In this document: positions 45,194 through 52,768 of the stretch, piece after piece | How positions within the stretch are numbered: position 1 is the first letter of the stretch | How the letters are laid out: each line of letters opens with the position of its first letter | Source: Baekduia alba | Lineage (GTDB): Bacteria; Actinomycetota; Thermoleophilia; Solirubrobacterales; Solirubrobacteraceae | DNA length: 64,000 nucleotides | NCBI RefSeq assembly: GCF_028416635.1 | Contig: NZ_CP114013.1 | Coordinates: 744,001 to 808,000 of the forward strand | Direction of reading: 5' to 3' | Notes under the pieces: model-generated | What the model was told of the DNA's origin: nothing | Databases searched by the model: none | The model's input: only the letters and a program-made list of their open reading frames with translations | Program-made: the position numbers and the translations under genes

Positions 45194-45556
45194 CTAGCGC
45201 CACTCGAGGGCGCCGCGTCGCCACACGTAGATGAACGCCACGACCAGCAACACGATGAAGACGGCGGTCTCGATCAGGGCGAAGGTCCCGAAGGCCCGCA
45301 GCTGCACGGCGATCGGGTAGAGGAAGACGACCTCGATGTCGAACAAGATGAACAACATCGCGATCAGGTAGAAGCTGATCCCGAAGCGGAAGCCCTGGTG
45401 GACCTCGGAGGGCATGCCGCTCTCGTAGGGGTCCGCCTGGTAGGTCGTGGGGGTCTTCGGCTTGGGCCCGAGCAGGCTGCCGGCGCTGACGAACAGCGCA
45501 CCGACGAGACCGCCGAGGCCGAGGAAGACGATGGCTGGAAGGTACGTCCGGAGCAC
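45194..45556 (-). CDS. nuoA: NADH-quinone oxidoreductase subunit A
   Basis: 120 aa from GTG 45556, with GAGAGG just upstream; this gives the family length. ATG 45631 would add 25 non-membrane residues and overlap the divergent gene. Three membrane helices with YESGMPSEVHQGFRFGISFYLIAMLFILFDIEVVFLYP, the NuoA signature. First gene of the operon. Confidence 0.95.
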   Translation of the reverse strand: MLRTYLPAIVFLGLGGLVGALFVSAGSLLGPKPKTPTTYQADPYESGMPSEVHQGFRFGISFYLIAMLFILFDIEVVFLYPIAVQLRAFGTFALIETAVFIVLLVVAFIYVWRRGALEWR

Positions 45557-45629
45557 TCGGCCTCTCGTTGTATCACCAACTTGTAACTTGCTGCCACAAA
45601 GTGGCGCTCCGCACTTGCACACCACCGCC
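45557..45629. promoter_or_regulatory. divergent promoter interval of nuoA-N and the 45630 gene
   Basis: Only 73 bp separate the two start codons, so the promoter of the 15-kb nuo operon should be here or just inside the neighbour. Visible elements: a perfect 5-bp hairpin GCCAC-AAA-GTGGC (45593-45605) and, reading toward nuoA, CAAGTT repeated twice with 1 nt between (in 45578-45590). I cannot assign -35/-10 boxes securely. Confidence 0.45.
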
Positions 45630-46073
45630 ATGACCGAAGCCGCGCACGTCCTTGCCCTCCTGGTGGCGATCTCGAACGGGATCGCCGGGGTGGTGTCCGC
45701 CGTTCTCTGGTGGCGGGTCGAGCCTCATCGCTTCGCATGGGTGCTCATCCGTGTCGGCCAGGCGCTGGCGATCGCCCAGGCGATCGGCGCCGGCGTTCTG
45801 GCTGCAATGGGCCTGGATCCGGCCGACTCGCTCTACTGGTTGTACGCCTTGCTGCCCGTAGTGGTGTCGTTCGTGGCCGAGCAGCTGCGGCTGGCGTCCG
45901 CCCAGCTCGTGCTCGACGGGCGCGACCTCGAGGACGCGCAGGCGGTCGGGCGGCTGCCGGAGGACGAGCAGCGCTCGATCGTGCTCCAGATCGTCCGCCG
46001 CGAGATGGGCGTGATGTCCGCCTCGGCGCTCGTGATCGCGTTCCTGGCGCTGCGCGCGCTGGGAACGGTGTAA
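45630..46073 (+). CDS. integral membrane protein of unknown function
   Basis: 147 aa from ATG 45630. Four hydrophobic segments at about 6-27, 38-60, 67-86 and 127-145, with an amphipathic charged stretch (QLVLDGRDLEDAQAVGRLPEDEQRSIVLQIVRREM) between the third and fourth. No family recognised. Being divergent from nuoA, it may respond to the same signals. Confidence 0.7.
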   Translation: MTEAAHVLALLVAISNGIAGVVSAVLWWRVEPHRFAWVLIRVGQALAIAQAIGAGVLAAMGLDPADSLYWLYALLPVVVSFVAEQLRLASAQLVLDGRDLEDAQAVGRLPEDEQRSIVLQIVRREMGVMSASALVIAFLALRALGTV

Positions 46074-46085
46074 GCGTCCTGACGG

Positions 46086-46586
46086 TCAGGCGAGGCGGCC
46101 GAAGCCGCCGCGGAAGAACAGCAGCGGATCGTTCAGCGCGCCGGGGCTGTCATCGGCGCTGAGGTGCGTCACGCGGCCGATGCCGATCGTGTGGTCGCCG
46201 GCCGGCGTCAGCGTGTCGAGGTCGCAGGCGATCCACGCCAGCGCGTCGTCCAGGACCGGGACGCCGTGGGCGACCGTGTGCGTCACGGCCTCGAACTTCT
46301 CCTGGGCCAGGCGCTTGGAGGCGAACAGCTTGGCCATGTCCTCCTGGCCGGCGCGCAGGACGTTGACCGCGAAGCGCCGCGCCTGGGCGACGACCGGGAG
46401 CGTCCGGGAGCCGTTGTCGAACGCGACGAGCAGCAGCAGCGGGTCGAGGCTGAGGCTCGTGACCGCGTTCGTGGTCAGTCCGGCGGGGCCGTCGTCGCCG
46501 TGCGCGGTGACGATGGCGACGCCGGTGGCGAAGCTCCCGATCACCTCGCGGTAGCGCGCCGGGTCGACTGCTGGCGTCGTCTCCAT
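46086..46586 (-). CDS. flavin reductase-like domain protein
   Basis: 166 aa, HpaC/DIM6-type fold: RYREVIGSFATGVAIVTAHGDDGPAGLTTNAVTSLSLDPLLLLVAFDNGSRTLPVV, then FAVNVLRAGQEDMAKLFAS. Members reduce FMN/FAD with NAD(P)H for a partner monooxygenase; none is encoded nearby. C-terminal DPLLFFRGGFGRL is typical of the family. Confidence 0.9.
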   Translation of the reverse strand: METTPAVDPARYREVIGSFATGVAIVTAHGDDGPAGLTTNAVTSLSLDPLLLLVAFDNGSRTLPVVAQARRFAVNVLRAGQEDMAKLFASKRLAQEKFEAVTHTVAHGVPVLDDALAWIACDLDTLTPAGDHTIGIGRVTHLSADDSPGALNDPLLFFRGGFGRLA

Positions 46587-46605
46587 CGTCGATGAGCGTA
46601 GTTCA

Positions 46606-46693
46606 GACGCGGGCGCCGACCAGGTTGCCGCCGTATCGAGAGCGATCGCGTGAACGTCTATGAAGCGATCGATTCGAGGTCGGCGCCCGCGTC
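46606..46693. repeat. 16-bp perfect inverted repeat
   Basis: Arms 46606-46621 (GACGCGGGCGCCGACC) and 46678-46693, separated by 56 nt. The loop holds AGCGATCG twice (46641-46648 and 46663-46670). It lies between the AbiEi-like gene and the flavin reductase gene, both minus strand. Could be a large terminator stem, a protein-binding cruciform or a remnant of a mobile element. Confidence 0.6.
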
Positions 46694-46740
46694 GACCCTC
46701 AGTTCGCGACGAACGTCACGATCCCTTCGCCAGTCGCCCT

Positions 46741-47697
46741 TCAGCGCTCGATCGCGTCAAAGCCGCGCGTATCGCGGACTTGACGCGATCCACTGAGGAG
46801 ATCGTGCAACTCGACGGCGACCGAGGCCGGGTCATCGACGATCTGGCGGTCGGTGAAGCGCGCGACGCGCCAGCCCTCGCGGAGGAGTTGCCGATCGCGA
46901 GCGCGATCGGCGTCGAAGGCGCGGCGCGTCCGGCCGTGGAAGGTCCAGCTGTCCACCTCGACGATCAGGAGGTGGTCTGGCCATCGGAAGTCCGACTCGC
47001 GGACGCCGTCGTAGCGGTTGACCTGCGGTCGAGGGAGGTCGCGGTCGAGGCAGAGCTGCAACATCGACGCCTCGAGATCGCTGCGTGTCGTCGACACCCC
47101 GTTGCCGTGCATGTCGGCGAGCAGCGCGACGAGCGCCCGCCGTCCCGGGCGGCCCGGATGGGCGTCGAGCACGGCACGCACGGCGACGAGGTCGAACACC
47201 TCGGCCTGCTCGGCGCGCTCGACGGCCCGGCGGAGGTGATGGGCTGGGACTACCGCAGCCAGGTCGATGAGCGTCCGGGGGATGGTCGTCGTCGGCACGC
47301 CGCGCTCGACCGAGCGTTCCTCGCGTGGGAGGTCGGTCGAGTGGTGGACGATCCGCCCGCGTCGCTTGGCGGTTCCGCCGCGCCCGGGCATGGTCAGCTC
47401 GACGAACGCGCCGGTCCAGGGGCGGATGCCCCACAGCGCCGCCGCGCTGCGATGGCTCGCGACAGCTCGCTCGCCGGCCGCGAGCACGAACGCCAGCATC
47501 CATCCTTCGCGCCGAAGCTCGGCGTGCCCGACGGCGTAGACCCCGCGCTGCAGGGTGATCAGCCGACCGGTCGCGCGCCGGTGGTCGATCGCGTCGCTGC
47601 CGAGCCCGGCGCGCAGCAGCTGCCGCCGGGTCACCACCCCGTGCTGCCGCGCGGCGAGCGCCTGGATCTCGCGTTCGATCGCGTCAAGTCCGCCCAT
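46741..47697 (-). CDS. AbiEi-like HTH + DUF559 (Vsr-type nuclease fold) protein
   Basis: 318 aa. Residues ~5-80 resemble the AbiEi antitoxin winged HTH (AARQHGVVTRRQLLRAGLGSDAIDHRRATGRLITLQRGVYAVG). The C-terminal ~100 residues are DUF559-like: VEVDSWTFHGRTRRAFDADRARDRQLLREGWRVARFT, with the E-x-D and the R-D-x-x-L helix of very-short-patch-type endonuclease folds. This pairing is common in actinobacteria; the function is not established. No toxin gene adjoins it. Its coding sequence ends with a near copy of its own beginning. Confidence 0.8.
   Translation of the reverse strand: MGGLDAIEREIQALAARQHGVVTRRQLLRAGLGSDAIDHRRATGRLITLQRGVYAVGHAELRREGWMLAFVLAAGERAVASHRSAAALWGIRPWTGAFVELTMPGRGGTAKRRGRIVHHSTDLPREERSVERGVPTTTIPRTLIDLAAVVPAHHLRRAVERAEQAEVFDLVAVRAVLDAHPGRPGRRALVALLADMHGNGVSTTRSDLEASMLQLCLDRDLPRPQVNRYDGVRESDFRWPDHLLIVEVDSWTFHGRTRRAFDADRARDRQLLREGWRVARFTDRQIVDDPASVAVELHDLLSGSRQVRDTRGFDAIER
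46744..47691 (-). repeat. terminal repeats of the AbiEi-like gene
   Basis: In coding direction the 21 nt at 47691-47671 (encoding GLDAIER) recur at 46764-46744 (encoding GFDAIER) with three mismatches, a direct repeat of the gene's two ends. A third copy of its first 15 nt lies inverted at 46776-46790 (GGACTTGACGCGATC). Confidence 0.6.
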
Positions 47698-47743
47698 ATG
47701 GCGGAATAGGCGCGATCCGTCGGAGACTCGCCCCCCCTCGGGG

Positions 47744-48139
47744 CTACTTCTGCACCACCTTGAGCTCGCCGTACTGGCCGAGGTCGTCGTGGTTGCCGAT
47801 CGTGCACGTCAGCCGGTACTTGCCGGGCTTGAGCGTGATCGCGGCCTGCTCGGAGCCGTGCTCGCCGGGATGGAGCGTGTCGGTCCGGCCGTAGGTGATC
47901 GGCTCCTCGCCGTCCTCGGGGTCGAGGGACTCGATCGCGAGGTTGTGCGTGAGCCGGCCCTTGTTGACCGCTTCGAGGTGGATCCGGCCGGCTGGGACCT
48001 CGAAGTTCTCCGGTCGAATCCGGTACTCGTCGAGGGTCACGTGGAGCACGCTGTCCTTCGCGGAGGTGTACGACGGTCCGTCGCCGCACCCCGCGACTGT
48101 CAGCGCGCCCAGGAGGAGGAGGGCGGCAAGCCTGCGCAT
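47744..48139 (-). CDS. cupredoxin-domain lipoprotein
   Basis: 131 aa. Lipobox LTVAGC with Cys18. A blue-copper-like fold with candidate ligands His65 (LTHNLAIE), Cys112, His117 and Gln122 (C-x4-H-x4-Q). The axial ligand is Gln rather than Met, as in stellacyanin-type sites, which usually lowers the redox potential. Likely a membrane-tethered extracytoplasmic electron carrier. Divergent from the cytochrome c gene with 13 nt between start codons. Confidence 0.85.
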   Translation of the reverse strand: MRRLAALLLLGALTVAGCGDGPSYTSAKDSVLHVTLDEYRIRPENFEVPAGRIHLEAVNKGRLTHNLAIESLDPEDGEEPITYGRTDTLHPGEHGSEQAAITLKPGKYRLTCTIGNHDDLGQYGELKVVQK

Positions 48140-48152
48140 GAAAGGGTCCCGT

Positions 48153-48593
48153 ATGATGCCCGGCCGCATGCCTCGCCGTCCCCTGATCGCCCTCGCCGCC
48201 GTCATGGCAGCCGCCGTCGCGGCCGTCGGCTGCGGCCAGGAGAGCAACGACATCAAGCAGCCCACGGCCTCCGCGCCGCACTTCGAGGGCATCGACCAGC
48301 AGTACGCCGCCGGCGCCAAGCTGTTCGTCGAGCGCTGCTCCGGCTGCCACAACCTGGGCATCGTCGGTGCCGAGGGCGGCGCGCTGAAGGTCAAGGACCG
48401 CGAGCGCGTCGACGGCCCGAACTTCAACGTCCGCAAGGAGGATCGCGACTCGATCCTCTACGCGATTCGCAACGGCGGGTTCTCCGGCGCGATCATGCCG
48501 CAGGACATCGTCGTCGGGAAGGAAGCCGAGCAGGTCGCCGACTTCCTCGCGAAGTACGCCGGGCACGGCAAGTCCAAGAACGCCCGGAACTAG
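48153..48593 (+). CDS. monohaem cytochrome c lipoprotein
   Basis: 146 aa from ATG 48153 (AAAGGG 6 nt upstream; ATG 48156 and 48168 are alternatives). Lipobox VAAVGC, Cys27. Haem motif C62-S-G-C65-H66, and distal Met115 (GAIMPQD). The spacing is that of small class I cytochromes in terminal-oxidase electron transfer. Its 3' end and following hairpin are repeated in tandem (48562-48706). Probably a redox partner of the divergent cupredoxin. Confidence 0.92.
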   Translation: MMPGRMPRRPLIALAAVMAAAVAAVGCGQESNDIKQPTASAPHFEGIDQQYAAGAKLFVERCSGCHNLGIVGAEGGALKVKDRERVDGPNFNVRKEDRDSILYAIRNGGFSGAIMPQDIVVGKEAEQVADFLAKYAGHGKSKNARN

Positions 48594-48706
48594 CCGCGAC
48601 TCTCCGCGGCCGCGCCCCAGGCACGGCAAGTCCAAGAACGCCTGGAACTAGCCGCGACTCTCCGCGGCCGCGCCCAGGCACGGCAAGTCCAAGAACGCCC
48701 GCAACT
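48562..48706 (+). repeat. tandem repeat of the cytochrome c gene end
   Basis: Three copies begin at 48562, 48620 and 48677 (periods 58 and 57 bp; the last is ~30 bp). Each contains the codons for GHGKSKNARN and, in copies 1 and 2, a CCGCG/CGCGG stem with a 6-nt loop after the stop. Copies 2 and 3 lie outside the gene. It looks like recent replication slippage of the 3' end and terminator. Confidence 0.9.
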
Positions 48707-48741
48707 GAGTCGCCGCGCGCTCGCCGGTAGGCTCCGGCGCC

Positions 48742-50007
48742 GTGCTCGACCTCAGGCTGATCCGACGGGACCCCGACGCCGTGCGCGCCGCGCTGGCGCG
48801 CCGTGGGGAGTCCGACGTCGGGAGGCTCGACCGCGTGATCGAGCTCGACGCGCGGCGCCGTGAGATCCTGCCGCGCCTCGAAGGCCTGCGCGCCGAGCAG
48901 AACGCGGCCAACCAGGCGATCGCCGCCGCCAAGAAGGCCGGCGAGGGCGCCGACGAGGCGATCGCGAAGATGCGCGCGGTCGCGTCCGAGGCCAAGGGCC
49001 TCAACGACGAGCTCGCCACCGTCGACGCCGACCTGACGCCGGCGCTCGCGCAGCTGCCGAACCTGCCCGATGAGACCGCGGCGCCGCAGGACACCGTCCT
49101 GCGCGAGGTCGGCGAGCCGTGGGTCCCGGAGTGGCCGGTCCGCGACCACCTCGAGCTCGCCGGGCCCGACCGCATCGACACGGAGCGCGGCGCGCGCCTG
49201 TCGGGCTCGCGCTTCGCCTACCTGCGCGGCGACGTCGCGCGGCTGGAGCTCTCGCTCGTCTCCTGGGTGCTCGACCTGCTGTCCGAGCAGGGGTTCGAAC
49301 CGGTCATCCCGCCGGTCCTCGTGCGCGAGGAGGCCCTGTACGGCACCGGCTTCCTGCCCGACACCGAGCAGCAGATCTACCACCTGCCCGCCGACGACCT
49401 GTACCTCGTCGGGACCTCCGAGGTCGCGCTCGCGTCGCTGCACGCGGGCGAGATCCTCGAGGCGCTGCCCATGCGCTACGCCGGGTTCTCGCCGTGCTTC
49501 CGCCGCGAGGCCGGCGCCGCCGGCAAGGACACGCGCGGGATCTTCCGCGTGCACCAGTTCGACAAGGTCGAGATGTTCTCGTTCGTCGAGCCGAGCGCGG
49601 CGCGCGACGAGCACGAGCGCCTGCTGGCGATCGAGGAGTCGATCATGCAGGCGCTGAACCTGCCCTACCGCGTGGTGAACATCGCGGTCGACGACCTCGG
49701 CGCGAGCGCGGCGAAGAAGTACGACATCGAGGCGTGGCTGCCGTCGCAGAAGCGCTACCGCGAGCTGACGTCGACGTCCAACACCACCGACTACCAGGCC
49801 CGCCGCCTGGAGATCCGGTACCGGCCCGACGGCGCCGGCGGCAAGGCCAAGCCGGAGGTCGTGCACACGCTCAACGGCACCGCGGTCGCGGTCGGCCGGA
49901 CGCTGATCGCGGTCCTCGAGAACGGTCAGCAGGAGGACGGCTCGGTCGCCCTGCCCGAGGCGCTGCGCGCCTACGGGGCGCCGGCGTCGCTGCCGCCCGC
50001 CGGCTGA
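48742..50007 (+). CDS. serS: seryl-tRNA synthetase
   Basis: 421 aa from GTG 48742. An N-terminal coiled-coil tRNA-binding arm (about 28-100), motif 2 FRREAGAAGKDTRGIFRVHQF and motif 3 LNGTAVAVGRTLIAVLEN. Charges tRNA-Ser. Two tRNA-Ser genes (UGA and GCU anticodons) lie 2.5 and 6 kb downstream. Its end overlaps the STAS gene by 37 nt, convergent. Confidence 0.96.
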   Translation: MLDLRLIRRDPDAVRAALARRGESDVGRLDRVIELDARRREILPRLEGLRAEQNAANQAIAAAKKAGEGADEAIAKMRAVASEAKGLNDELATVDADLTPALAQLPNLPDETAAPQDTVLREVGEPWVPEWPVRDHLELAGPDRIDTERGARLSGSRFAYLRGDVARLELSLVSWVLDLLSEQGFEPVIPPVLVREEALYGTGFLPDTEQQIYHLPADDLYLVGTSEVALASLHAGEILEALPMRYAGFSPCFRREAGAAGKDTRGIFRVHQFDKVEMFSFVEPSAARDEHERLLAIEESIMQALNLPYRVVNIAVDDLGASAAKKYDIEAWLPSQKRYRELTSTSNTTDYQARRLEIRYRPDGAGGKAKPEVVHTLNGTAVAVGRTLIAVLENGQQEDGSVALPEALRAYGAPASLPPAG

Positions 50008-50369
50008 GTCGCCCGGACCGCGGCGAGCGCCGGCTCGACGCCGGCGTGGATGGGGAACGTCGCGTCCAGCCTCGTGATCTCGAACAGCCGCAGGACGGTC
50101 GGGTTCTGGCACACCAGCGCCATCGCGCCGCCCGCGCGCGTCACGCGGCGCAGCGCGTTGAGCAGGACGCTGAGGCCGGTCGAGTCGATGAACATGACGC
50201 CGCTGAGGTCCAAGACGATCGCGATGCGGCCGGCGTCGACGGCGGCGGCGAGGACGCCGCTGAACTCGGGTACGGTCGAGACGTGGATCTCGCCGTCGAC
50301 GGCGATCACGGTCGTGCGGGCGTCCACGTCACGCGCGCGCGTGCGGAACCTGGGCTCGGCGAAGGACAC
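49971..50369 (-). CDS. STAS-domain protein (anti-sigma factor antagonist type)
   Basis: 132 aa from GTG 50369; a TTG at 50408 would add 13 residues. The domain shows AVDGEIHVSTVPEFSGVL and MFIDSTGLSVLL; Ser63 in DSTGL is where SpoIIAA-type antagonists are phosphorylated. No anti-sigma kinase or sigma-B gene is in the window. The C-terminal ~15 residues are Gly/Ala/Pro-rich. Confidence 0.82.
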   Translation of the reverse strand: MSFAEPRFRTRARDVDARTTVIAVDGEIHVSTVPEFSGVLAAAVDAGRIAIVLDLSGVMFIDSTGLSVLLNALRRVTRAGGAMALVCQNPTVLRLFEITRLDATFPIHAGVEPALAAVRATQPAGGSDAGAP

Positions 50370-50432
50370 GGCGCGAGCTAGCCTCGTCGTTCTCGGCACA
50401 CGCGTCAACCACGGCGGTACGCGCCGCTCGGC

Positions 50433-51866
50433 TCAGCGGAACGTGACCCAGCGATGCACCGTGCTGCGGCGCTTCTGCTGGTCGACCGCGGACGCCGTCA
50501 GCCGGGCCTTGACGGACTTCCTGTGGGCCTTGCGCAGCAACTTGATGGTCTTGCTCGGCAGCGTGATCGTCCAGCTGCCCAGGCCCGGACCCTCAGTCGT
50601 CTTCCTGAGGGCCAAGACGGTGCGCTTCTTCGACTTGATGGACTTGGCCGTCGCCTTGCTGAGGACGAGGCTCGCGGTGAACGTGCACTTCGACGAGCAC
50701 GCGATGCGCACCGGCAGGTCGATGCCGTCGACGGGGTCGAAGGTGATCAGCGGCTTGCGCTGGATGACCGGCTCGACGAGCGCCTTGGGGTCGATGATCC
50801 GCAGGTCGAGCGCCGCCGTGCCGAGGCCGCCGCGGAAGTCGCGCGCGCCGACGGCGACGTGGTAGGTCCCGGCCGCCGTCCAGACGTGGGCGACGCTCGG
50901 GCCGCTGGTGGCCTGGTCCCAGCGGCCGTCGCCGTCGAAGTCCCACAGGTAGCGGGTGATCGTCGAGTCGGCGTCGGTGAAGGCGGCGCGGAGGCGGACG
51001 ACGCCCTTGATGAAGCTGCGCGGGGCGTCGACGGCGACGGTGCCGGCCGGCGGCGTGTTGGGGCCGGCGCCGAAGACCTGGAGCTCGCGGAGGTCGATCG
51101 TGGGCTGCGCGGCGTCCTGGGGCGCGAGCGCCTGGAGGCGCACGAACCGGATCTGCGCCGTGTTGGCGCCCGGCGCGATTGCGGTGTTGCGGTTGCGCGC
51201 CGACGCGTCGAGCGTGCCCTCGGCGGCCGTGTTGTAGGTGATGCCGTCGGGCGAGGTCTGGAGGCGGTAGGCGCCCAGCGCGGCGCCGGCGTCGTGTGCG
51301 CAGGATGCCGACGGGTCGATCACGAACTGGCGGACGTCGATCGTCTGGGGCAGGGCGATCGTGATCTGGGCGGGGTCGGCCTGCGGGTCGGGGTGCGTCG
51401 CGACCGTGGCCGACCAGCCCGTGGCGCGGTCGTTGTCGGTCGCGGCGGAGCTGGCGCAGCCGGCCGCCGCCGCGCCGTCGTCGTTGGACGAGCTCTGCGC
51501 GCCGCCCGCCGAGGCCGCCCAGTCGCGGTGGAGCAGGACGTTCTGGGTCCCGAGGCCGGTGGTCGGCAGCGTGATGCCGTCGATCTGGGTCTTCTCGTAG
51601 CCGGTCGGGCCGGCGACGGTGAGCGTCCCGGTCTCGCCCGGCTGGAGGCCGGTCAGGAGGTAGCGGCCGCTGCCCTCGGCCGCGACGGGCGGCAGCGCGC
51701 CCCACGCGAGGGTCGCGCCGGAGAGGCCGAGGCCGGTGTCGGCGTCCGACACGTAGCCGGAGACGCCGCCGCCGAGCAGGCCGGCGGCATGGGCGGGCTC
51801 GGCCGCGCCGAAGGCGGCCGCGACGGCGATGACCAGCGCCGTGACGCTGCTGCGGGATGACGACAT
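50433..51866 (-). CDS. secreted multidomain protein (carboxypeptidase-regulatory-like, F5/8C-like, PKD)
   Basis: 477 aa. Signal peptide ending near AEPAHA. Then a carboxypeptidase-regulatory-like domain (GGGVSGYVSDADTGLGLSGATLAW), a discoidin/F5-8C-like domain (ATDNDRATGWSA ... QFVIDPSASC ... ELQVFG), a PKD domain (YLWDFDGDGRWDQATSGPSVAHVWTAAGTYHVAV) and a C-terminal beta domain with CSSKC. All are binding or structural modules with no catalytic site, so it probably binds carbohydrate or the cell surface. ATG 51866 has GGAGG upstream. Confidence 0.8.
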   Translation of the reverse strand: MSSSRSSVTALVIAVAAAFGAAEPAHAAGLLGGGVSGYVSDADTGLGLSGATLAWGALPPVAAEGSGRYLLTGLQPGETGTLTVAGPTGYEKTQIDGITLPTTGLGTQNVLLHRDWAASAGGAQSSSNDDGAAAAGCASSAATDNDRATGWSATVATHPDPQADPAQITIALPQTIDVRQFVIDPSASCAHDAGAALGAYRLQTSPDGITYNTAAEGTLDASARNRNTAIAPGANTAQIRFVRLQALAPQDAAQPTIDLRELQVFGAGPNTPPAGTVAVDAPRSFIKGVVRLRAAFTDADSTITRYLWDFDGDGRWDQATSGPSVAHVWTAAGTYHVAVGARDFRGGLGTAALDLRIIDPKALVEPVIQRKPLITFDPVDGIDLPVRIACSSKCTFTASLVLSKATAKSIKSKKRTVLALRKTTEGPGLGSWTITLPSKTIKLLRKAHRKSVKARLTASAVDQQKRRSTVHRWVTFR

Positions 51867-51969
51867 GAGTTCCCTCCTGCTCCTCTGACACGCCCTCCTG
51901 GCGGCGGCGCAGCCTAACCGTGCGGCGGCCCGCGTGGCTAGTGCGAAGGAGACAAGCCTGTTCCCTCGG

Positions 51970-52476
51970 TCAGGCGCGCCACGCGAGCGTGAGGGTCCCG
52001 CCGACGGGGACGCCGCGCCACTGCCAGGCCGCTTCGCGGAGGCGGTCGGCGAGCGGCGGGATCGCCTGCGGGGTGAGCGTCGACGGTCGCCGGTGCCCGG
52101 TCAGCCGCGTGATCGCCCGGTCGTCGTGCGGCAGCTCGCCGTGGACGATCATGCAGACGGCCGCGACCGCGACCTCCGCGACGTTGAGGTCGAGGCTGTT
52201 GGCCTTGGTGATGTCCTTGCCTCGCGCGCTGGCCCGCGGCTTCTGCCGTCCGGCATGGACCGACGCGAGCGGGAACAGCCCACCGGCCTCCAGCGTGCCC
52301 CAGACCCCTCGCTCGAGATCCAGCTGCCGCTCGACCACCAGATGCGCGATGTCGTGCGGCAACGGCGGCTCGAACCGGTTGTACGAGCCACCCCGCAGAT
52401 GGACGACCACGCCATCCGGCCGCCTGGCGAGCGCGTAGTACGCCCGCCCGGCCTCGCGATGGAAGGTGACGTCCAT
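51970..52476 (-). CDS. protein of unknown function
   Basis: 168 aa from ATG 52476. Begins MDVTFHREAGRAYYALARRPDG; soluble, no signal or membrane segment. A DIAHLVVE stretch (residues ~42-49) resembles the H-x-x-x-V/E helix of toxin/metal-binding folds, but a full metalloprotease motif is absent. Lies 28 nt downstream of tRNA-Ser(UGA) on the same strand. No family recognised. Confidence 0.65.
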   Translation of the reverse strand: MDVTFHREAGRAYYALARRPDGVVVHLRGGSYNRFEPPLPHDIAHLVVERQLDLERGVWGTLEAGGLFPLASVHAGRQKPRASARGKDITKANSLDLNVAEVAVAAVCMIVHGELPHDDRAITRLTGHRRPSTLTPQAIPPLADRLREAAWQWRGVPVGGTLTLAWRA

Positions 52477-52504
52477 GGCCGGGACGCTACGGGCCTGGGT
52501 GCTA

Positions 52505-52591
52505 CGGAGCGGGAGGGATTCGAACCCCCGGACCCTTGCGGGTCGGCTGCTTTCAAGGCAGCTGCAATCAGCCGGACTCTGCCACCGCTCC
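52505..52591 (-). tRNA. tRNA-Ser(UGA)
   Basis: 87 nt including the discriminator. Acceptor stem GGAGCGG/CCGCTCC, anticodon stem GCTGC/GCAGC with loop CTTGAAA (anticodon TGA), a long variable arm and T-loop GGTTCGAATCC. CCA is not encoded. Class II structure and discriminator G confirm serine. Confidence 0.95.
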
Positions 52592-52614
52592 AAGGCGATC
52601 CAGCTCCTGCGGAG

Positions 52615-52768
52615 TCACCGACCTCCTGCCCGCATGGCACTCGCGCAGGAGGTGTCAGACCCATCGGGCCGCATCACGTAGAGCCAATCGTACGACTGCG
52701 CGACGATCGACTTCACCACGTAGCCCTGCGCGTTGGAGTGGACGCTCCCGGTCGCGGCCGACGGCTCA
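52615..52768 (-). pseudogene. orphan coding-like frame, possible gene remnant
   Basis: Reading minus from about 52779, one frame gives VTAEPSAATGSVHSNAQGYVV then KSIVAQSYDWLYVMRPDGSDTSC and stops at 52617-52615. It has protein-like composition and G/C-biased third positions but no start codon and no supporting RBS. It may be the tail of an older gene displaced by the 52766-53980 gene. A 9-bp inverted repeat ACCTCCTGC/GCAGGAGGT (52621-52629, 52645-52653) overlaps its end. Confidence 0.2.

Noticed and set aside
45557-45631. ATG 45631 as start of nuoA
   Set aside because: Adds 25 non-membrane residues, overlaps the divergent gene, and GTG 45556 has a good Shine-Dalgarno and family length.
46606-46693. 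Insertion-sequence terminal repeats
   Set aside because: Only 56 nt between the arms, no transposase, no target duplication seen.
48562-48706. CRISPR-like repeat
   Set aside because: Repeats are contiguous, with no spacers, and derive from the cytochrome gene end.
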